Assembly (NCBI RefSeq): GCF_003261055.1
Contig: NZ_CP030073.1
Location: forward strand, 4,960,001-5,024,000
From: Streptomyces cadmiisoli
Lineage (GTDB): Bacteria > Actinomycetota > Actinomycetes > Streptomycetales > Streptomycetaceae
DNA: 64,000 bases
Reading direction: 5' to 3'
A program made the position numbers and the translations under genes. A model generated the notes under the pieces. The model worked only from the letters and a program-made list of their open reading frames with translations, was not told where the DNA came from and did not search any database. Position 1 is the first letter of the stretch, and every line of letters begins with the position of its first letter. This document shows positions 59,735 to 64,000 of the stretch, one piece after another.

Positions 59735-60450
59735 GTCTGTCTCCAACTCTCCAGAACGGGCGCGAGCTTCCCGAAAGCGCCGGTGAGTGCCGTCAGCGCA
59801 TCGCCGATCCGCCAGGCGGCGCGGTCGCGGGGGCCGACCGGGTTGGACACCGCGCGCACCTCCAGGACGGGCGTGCCGTGCGCGGCGGCGGCCTCGGCGA
59901 CGCCGAAGCCCTCCATCGCCTCCGCCAGGGCCCGCGGATGGCGGGCGCGCAGGGCGGCCGCGCGGGCGGCGGTGCCGGTCACCGTCGACACGGTGAGGAC
60001 CGGGCCGACCGCGGCGCCCGCCGCGGCGGCGGCGTCGCCGACCAGCGCGGGCGGCGGACGGTGGGTGACGGTGCCGAAGCCCAGTTCCGTGACCGGCAGG
60101 AAGCCGTCGGCGGTCTCGGCGCCCAGATCGGCCGCGGTGATCTCGTCGGCGACCACGAGCGAGCCGACGGGCGCCGCGGGCGCGAATCCGCCCGCGATGC
60201 CGGCGGAGACGACCAGGCCGTACGGGGTGCCGGCCAGCGCGGCGGCGGTGAGGGCGGCCGCGGTGGCGGCGGCCGCCGAGGCGGGGCCCACACCGGCGGC
60301 GAGCAGGTCGGGGCCGGCCGGGAGCCGGTGCACGACGGCTCCGGGGAGCGGTACGTCCCTGCCGGGTTCCGGGAACGCCCGGGCCACCGCGTCCCGTTCG
60401 GCCGGGACGGCGGTGGCCACGAGGATCCGGGTGGGCGAGGACGTGGTCAG
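59731..60450 (-). CDS. mqnB: Futalosine hydrolase
   Basis: 239 aa. RILVATAVPAERDAV, VSAGIAGGFAPAAPVGSLVVADEITAADLGAE and EAMEGFGVAEAAAAHGTPVLEVRAVSNPVGPRDR are nucleoside-hydrolase (MTA/SAH nucleosidase-like) motifs. It cleaves futalosine to hypoxanthine and dehypoxanthine futalosine. No ATG, GTG or TTG fits well. CTG 60450, preceded by GAAGGA and overlapping the upstream TGA as CTGA, is the best start; a GTG about 30 bp further up inside the lipoprotein gene is the alternative. mqnA and mqnC are not in the window. Confidence 0.9.
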   Translation of the reverse strand: MTTSSPTRILVATAVPAERDAVARAFPEPGRDVPLPGAVVHRLPAGPDLLAAGVGPASAAAATAAALTAAALAGTPYGLVVSAGIAGGFAPAAPVGSLVVADEITAADLGAETADGFLPVTELGFGTVTHRPPPALVGDAAAAAGAAVGPVLTVSTVTGTAARAAALRARHPRALAEAMEGFGVAEAAAAHGTPVLEVRAVSNPVGPRDRAAWRIGDALTALTGAFGKLAPVLESWRQT

Positions 60451-60923
60451 GAGTCCTTCTTCAGCTTGAAGGACCACACGCCGACGGCGCTCTGCTGGTC
60501 GCCCTCCAGGACGGAGACCAGCGTGGAGTTGCCCTCGGCGCCGTACTGGGCGTTGAAGAACACGCTGCCCGGGATGGTGCGGTAGGTCTTCTTGCTGGCG
60601 TCGGTGAGCGGCTGACCGTTCATCAGGATCGTCCAGCCCTTGTCCGCGATCTCCGGGTCCACACCGAATCGCACGGTCTCGTCGGGGTCGACCGAGATGG
60701 ACTTGATGTCGGTGCCCTTCAGGCACTCGGCCAGCTGTTCGGTCTTCAGGGCCGCGCCGTCGTTGTAGCAGGTGGCCTCGGAGTTGACCGAGTCCGATCC
60801 GACGGTGATCGTCGCGATCGGTGTCGGCTTGTCGCAGGCCGACAGGACGAGCAGTCCGGCGGAAACGGCGCCGGCGGCGGCGACGGCGCGGCGGCGTCGC
60901 AGGACGGATTGCATCGTGGTCAT
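60447..60923 (-). CDS. DUF2771 lipoprotein
   Basis: 158 aa. Lipoprotein signal with lipobox LSAC, then SVNSEATCYNDGAALKTEQLAECLKG and RFGVDPEIADKGWTILMNGQ, matching the DUF2771 family of actinobacterial lipoproteins. It is encoded first in the run lipoprotein-mqnB-mqnD, with CTGA and ATGA overlaps, so it is cotranscribed with menaquinone genes. A role in the cell envelope or electron transport is conceivable but unproven. Confidence 0.87.
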   Translation of the reverse strand: MTTMQSVLRRRRAVAAAGAVSAGLLVLSACDKPTPIATITVGSDSVNSEATCYNDGAALKTEQLAECLKGTDIKSISVDPDETVRFGVDPEIADKGWTILMNGQPLTDASKKTYRTIPGSVFFNAQYGAEGNSTLVSVLEGDQQSAVGVWSFKLKKDS

Positions 60924-61063
60924 GGCCGAAGGCTATCGGGCAGGCCCGGCCCTCTCCCCACGTGGGGTGCGGGGCGTGCCGTGCGTTAGGCCACTCGCCC
61001 GGCAGCGGCTCCCGTCGCCCGCCCGGCGGACCGGGACGGGGCGCCGAATCGCCCGCTCCGCGG

Positions 61064-62497
61064 TCAGGAGACCCGGGTGCGCGAGGAGCTGCCGTGCCGG
61101 GCCGACGCGAGCAGGCCCCGGACGGTGGTGAGCCAGCCGGCGGCGACGATGACGGCGCCCACCGTCAGGCCGAGCGGGCCGTTGAGCGGCAGCGCCATGC
61201 CGATCGCGCCGCCGATCACCCAGGACATCTGGAGCAGTGTCTCCGAGCGGGCGAACGCCGATGTGCGCACCAGCTCCGGCACGTCGCGCTGGATCAGCGC
61301 GTCCAGCGACAGCTTGGCCAGCGCCTGCGCGAACCCGGCGACCGCCGCCAGACAGGCCACCAGGACCGCGCCGAAGAACACCGCCGCGGTGATCGCCACG
61401 GCCAGCTCGACCGCCACGACCGTCACGATGATCAGCTCCGGAGCCCGCGCCTTGAACCACGCCCCGACGGCCGTGCCGCACGCGTTGCCCAGGCCGGCCG
61501 CGACCGCCACCATCCCCAGCGACACCGCCGCGCTCTGGCCGGTCATCGGATGCTCGCGCAGCAGAAAGGCGAGGAAGAAGATCAGGAACCCGGCGAGGCA
61601 GCGGATCGCCGCGTTGGCGCCCAGCGCGTGCGTCACGGCGGTGCCGACCGTCCGCAGTCCCGGCCGCTTGACGGGACGCCGGTGCGGCCCGTGCAGATGC
61701 GACTCGTCGGCCGCGAGCAGCGCGGTGTCCTCGCCCTTGGCCGAGTCGACCTTCGGCGGCAGGGTGAACGACAGGAACGTACCGAGCATGAAGATCACGA
61801 ACGCGCCGTACAGCGGCCAGCGCGGTCCGACCACCTGGAGCCCCGCCCCGATGGGCGCCGCCACACCGGTGGCCAGCAGCCCGCCGAGCGTGACCCGGGA
61901 ATTGGCCTTCACCAGGGAGAACCGGGGCGGCAGCAGCCGGGGCACCACGGCACTTCTGACCACGCCGTACGCCTTCGACGCGACCAGCACGCCGAGCGCC
62001 GCCGGATACAGCTCGATGCTGCCCGTGATCACCGCCCCGGACAGCACCAGCGCCAGCAGGGCCCGCGCCAGCATCGCGCAGGCCATCGCCGCGCGGCGGC
62101 CGTGCGGGACCCGGTCGAGCAGCGGGCCGATCACCGGGGCGAGCAGCGTGAACGGCGCCATCGTGATCGCGAGGTACAGCGCGACCCGGCCGCGGGCCTC
62201 GTCGGTCGGCACCGAGAAGAAGACGGTGGAGGCCAGCGCCACGGTGATCATGACATCGCCGGCGCCGTTCACCGCGTGCAGCTCGATCAGCTTGCCCAGC
62301 CCCGACTCGCCGGCGCCGTGCGCGTGGGTCGCCTTGCGGATGCCGCGCGCCGTGCCGGTCAGCGGCAGATGCAGCGCACGGCCGAACCGGCGGACGGACC
62401 CGCCCAGCCGGCCCGAACCGCCACCCCGTCCGCTGACCCTGATCCCGCCGGCGCCGGTGACGCCGTCGGGGGGCTTGGTGGCTGCCACGACGTTCAT
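61064..62497 (-). CDS. MFS transporter
   Basis: 477 aa with about 12 membrane helices. AVNGAGDVMITVALASTVFFSVPT, LYLAITMAPFTLLAPVIGPLLDRVPHGRRAAMACAML (motif A-like) and VRSAVVPRLLPPRFSLVKANSRVTLGG are typical of the macrolide-efflux/MFS_1 group in actinobacteria. The first ~70 residues are a cytoplasmic, Gly/Arg-rich tail. Substrate unknown. It diverges from the DUF3027 gene. Confidence 0.88.
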   Translation of the reverse strand: MNVVAATKPPDGVTGAGGIRVSGRGGGSGRLGGSVRRFGRALHLPLTGTARGIRKATHAHGAGESGLGKLIELHAVNGAGDVMITVALASTVFFSVPTDEARGRVALYLAITMAPFTLLAPVIGPLLDRVPHGRRAAMACAMLARALLALVLSGAVITGSIELYPAALGVLVASKAYGVVRSAVVPRLLPPRFSLVKANSRVTLGGLLATGVAAPIGAGLQVVGPRWPLYGAFVIFMLGTFLSFTLPPKVDSAKGEDTALLAADESHLHGPHRRPVKRPGLRTVGTAVTHALGANAAIRCLAGFLIFFLAFLLREHPMTGQSAAVSLGMVAVAAGLGNACGTAVGAWFKARAPELIIVTVVAVELAVAITAAVFFGAVLVACLAAVAGFAQALAKLSLDALIQRDVPELVRTSAFARSETLLQMSWVIGGAIGMALPLNGPLGLTVGAVIVAAGWLTTVRGLLASARHGSSSRTRVS

Positions 62498-62799
62498 AGT
62501 GCCCCCACACTGCCGTCGATAGTGCCGTTACCGCGCGCGCGGCCCGCACTTTGCAGCCGACTGGCACGACGGCGCGGGGGGAAAGAACGGTGCGAAGCGG
62601 CGAAGAGTCCCGTCGGTGTAGGACAAGCGTCGGCGAACAGGTAGCGTGCGTATCTCGGCCATCCCGCAGAATGGATGGTGACAGGTGCGCCCGAGCGCGA
62701 TGGCGCGCGGACGTCGACGCGGTCCCCAGGTCCGCTCCGTTCGCCCCGCCGCCGGTGGCATCCGCACTCATGAGACGGCGTAGGAGAGAAGCGATACCT
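62498..62799. other. Divergent intergenic region
   Basis: About 300 bp between the MFS gene and the DUF3027 gene. No supportable ORF and no clear palindrome; it should hold both promoters. Confidence 0.45.
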
Positions 62800-63726
62800 G
62801 TGAGCGCAGCGACAACGCGAAGCCGCACCCCCGACCGTCTGTGCGCCGAGGCCGTCGACCTCGCCCGTACCGCCGCCGAGGAGGCGGCCGCCCCCGGCGT
62901 CGTCGGGGAGCACACCGGGCTGACGACCGAGGGCGACCGCGTTGTCACGCACTTCTTCGAGTGCAAGGAGCTCGGGTACCGCGGCTGGCGCTGGGCCGTC
63001 ACGGTGGCCAGGGCGTCCCGCGCGAAGGTCGTCACGCTGGACGAGGTCGTCCTGCTGCCGGGCCCGGACGCGCTGCTGGCACCCGAGTGGGTGCCGTGGA
63101 GCGAGCGGCTGCGCCCCGGCGACATGGGACCGGGCGACCTGCTGCCCACGGACGCCGAGGACCTGCGCCTGGAGCCGGGATACACCGGCGAGGAGGAGCC
63201 GCCGCCGAACTCCGCGGTGTCCCAGGACATGGCGGAACTGGTGGAGGCGGAGGACGCCGAGGTCACGGCGGGTCCGCCGGCCACCCTCCCGGCCGCGCCC
63301 TCGCGCGGCTCGATCGCCGCGATCGCGGAGGAACTGGGCCTGCGCCGTGCCCGGGTCCTGTCCCGGTACGGGCTGCATGTGGCCGCCGACCGCTGGGAGG
63401 AGGCGTTCGGCCCGAAGACCCCGATGGCCCAGGCGGCCCCCGCGGCCTGTGTGAGCTGCGGCTTCCTGATGCCGATCGGAGGCTCGCTGGGCCAGGCCTT
63501 CGGAGTCTGCGCGAACGAGTTCTCGCCGGCCGACGGCCGGCTCGTGTCCCTGGCCTACGGCTGCGGCGGCCACTCCGAGGCCGCGGTCATGCCGAAGCCC
63601 CCGCAGCCCGCGCCGCCGGTGATCGACGAGACGCGGGTGGACGAGTTCCCGCTGCGCCCCGAACGCGGATCCGGCTCCGTCCCGGAGATCTCCGACGAGT
63701 CGGCGGCGGAACTGGGGCATTCCTAG
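62800..63726 (+). CDS. DUF3027 protein
   Basis: 308 aa from GTG 62800. LCAEAVDLARTAAEEAAAPGVVGEHTGLTTEGDRVVTHFFECKELGYRGWRWAVTVARA and CVSCGFLMPIGGSLGQAFGVCANEFSPADGRLVSLAYGCGGHSEA are DUF3027 hallmarks: a conserved actinobacterial protein with Cys pairs near the end. Function unknown. AGGAG is at 62782; an in-frame ATG at 62770 is possible. Confidence 0.88.
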   Translation: MSAATTRSRTPDRLCAEAVDLARTAAEEAAAPGVVGEHTGLTTEGDRVVTHFFECKELGYRGWRWAVTVARASRAKVVTLDEVVLLPGPDALLAPEWVPWSERLRPGDMGPGDLLPTDAEDLRLEPGYTGEEEPPPNSAVSQDMAELVEAEDAEVTAGPPATLPAAPSRGSIAAIAEELGLRRARVLSRYGLHVAADRWEEAFGPKTPMAQAAPAACVSCGFLMPIGGSLGQAFGVCANEFSPADGRLVSLAYGCGGHSEAAVMPKPPQPAPPVIDETRVDEFPLRPERGSGSVPEISDESAAELGHS

Positions 63727-63877
63727 CGGCGCGGCGCTAGCGCGTGCTCCTGTCCGGTGGCCCCCGCCGTTCGCGGGGGCCGTCCGCCGTACGGGGTGAG
63801 CGGCGGCGGGCTCGTTCGACGTCACCGTCGTCGCTTTCGCGCGATACCTTCTCCTCACGCCGATGAGGAGAGTGAAC

Positions 63878-64000
63878 GTGAGCAAGTTCGTGCGGCCGGC
63901 CGCCGAAGGCGCGGATCCCTTCGGGACGGCTCGTCTGCGGCGCGGGGTGCTGGACGCCTGGGCGGCCGGTCCGGCGCGGTTCCGGGAGGACGCGAACGCC
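63878..64000 (+). CDS. Sacsin/Hsp90-like ATPase-domain protein (5' end only)
   Basis: GTG 63878 with GAGGAG 8 bp upstream opens a frame reading VSKFVRPAAEGADPFGTARLRRGVLDAWAAGPARFREDANA up to the window edge (41 codons). From memory this is the start of the large actinobacterial proteins with a sacsin N-terminal, GHKL-type ATP-binding domain. The ATP site itself is outside the window, so the call rests on the N-terminus and on its usual place after the DUF3027 gene. Confidence 0.65.
   Translation, partial: MSKFVRPAAEGADPFGTARLRRGVLDAWAAGPARFREDANA

Overview
The window is high-GC actinobacterial chromosome, almost certainly Streptomyces. The evidence is the very high G+C in third codon positions, frequent GTG starts, mycothiol-dependent enzyme families, futalosine-type menaquinone genes, a GAF-PAS-GGDEF protein like CdgB, a lone groEL, and a gene order that from cdgB to mqnB/mqnD matches what I remember of the S. 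coelicolor core around SCO4266-SCO4332. I see no rRNA, tRNA, CRISPR array or intact mobile element.

Left end (1-5455), accessory. Two copies of a small-peptide plus HExxH-enzyme pair lie on either side of a protease module. On the minus strand the order is trypco2-like protein, trypsin-like protease with a C-terminal effector-associated domain, 59-aa peptide, HExxH peptide-modifying enzyme (running off the window). On the plus strand, diverging from the same 187-bp intergenic region, are a second peptide (56 aa) and a second HExxH enzyme. Both peptides, one of which is absent from a plain ORF list as its own gene, end in related NP(P)QR tails. This is the best candidate for an undescribed system.

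5.5-18 kb: an APH(6)-type kinase, FAD oxidoreductases, a quinone reductase and MFS pump behind a palindromic SoxR box, a pentapeptide-repeat protein, a lipoprotein M1 peptidase whose stop codon lies inside a 28-bp tandem repeat, acetyltransferases, a TerD protein and the ribosome-rescue factor ArfB.

18-34 kb: the diguanylate cyclase CdgB; aminosugar catabolism (nagK-nagA-pfkB and a divergent sugar-binding lipoprotein around two DasR-like sites); trehalose and glucosylglycerate genes (otsB, otsA, gpgS); a SAM riboswitch controlling a threonine-synthase-like enzyme and a ThiS-like sulfur carrier, better read as homocysteine synthesis than threonine synthesis; a cold-shock protein; and groEL behind tandem CIRCE operators.

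34-46 kb: an MmyB-type regulator diverging from two SDRs, an old-yellow-enzyme reductase and a DHA2 pump; then murQ with its RpiR regulator, small zinc-type proteins, a maleylpyruvate-isomerase/GNAT fusion, an HD hydrolase and cutC.

47-64 kb: HelR-type RNA polymerase rescue ATPase with a structured leader, XPB helicase, an unusual YqhA-IstB fusion, two tiny secreted proteins, a helicase-associated WYL-like protein, a membrane protein, a HAD hydrolase, a second cold-shock protein, the mqnB-mqnD menaquinone genes downstream of a DUF2771 lipoprotein, an MFS protein, a DUF3027 protein and the start of a sacsin/Hsp90-like ATPase.
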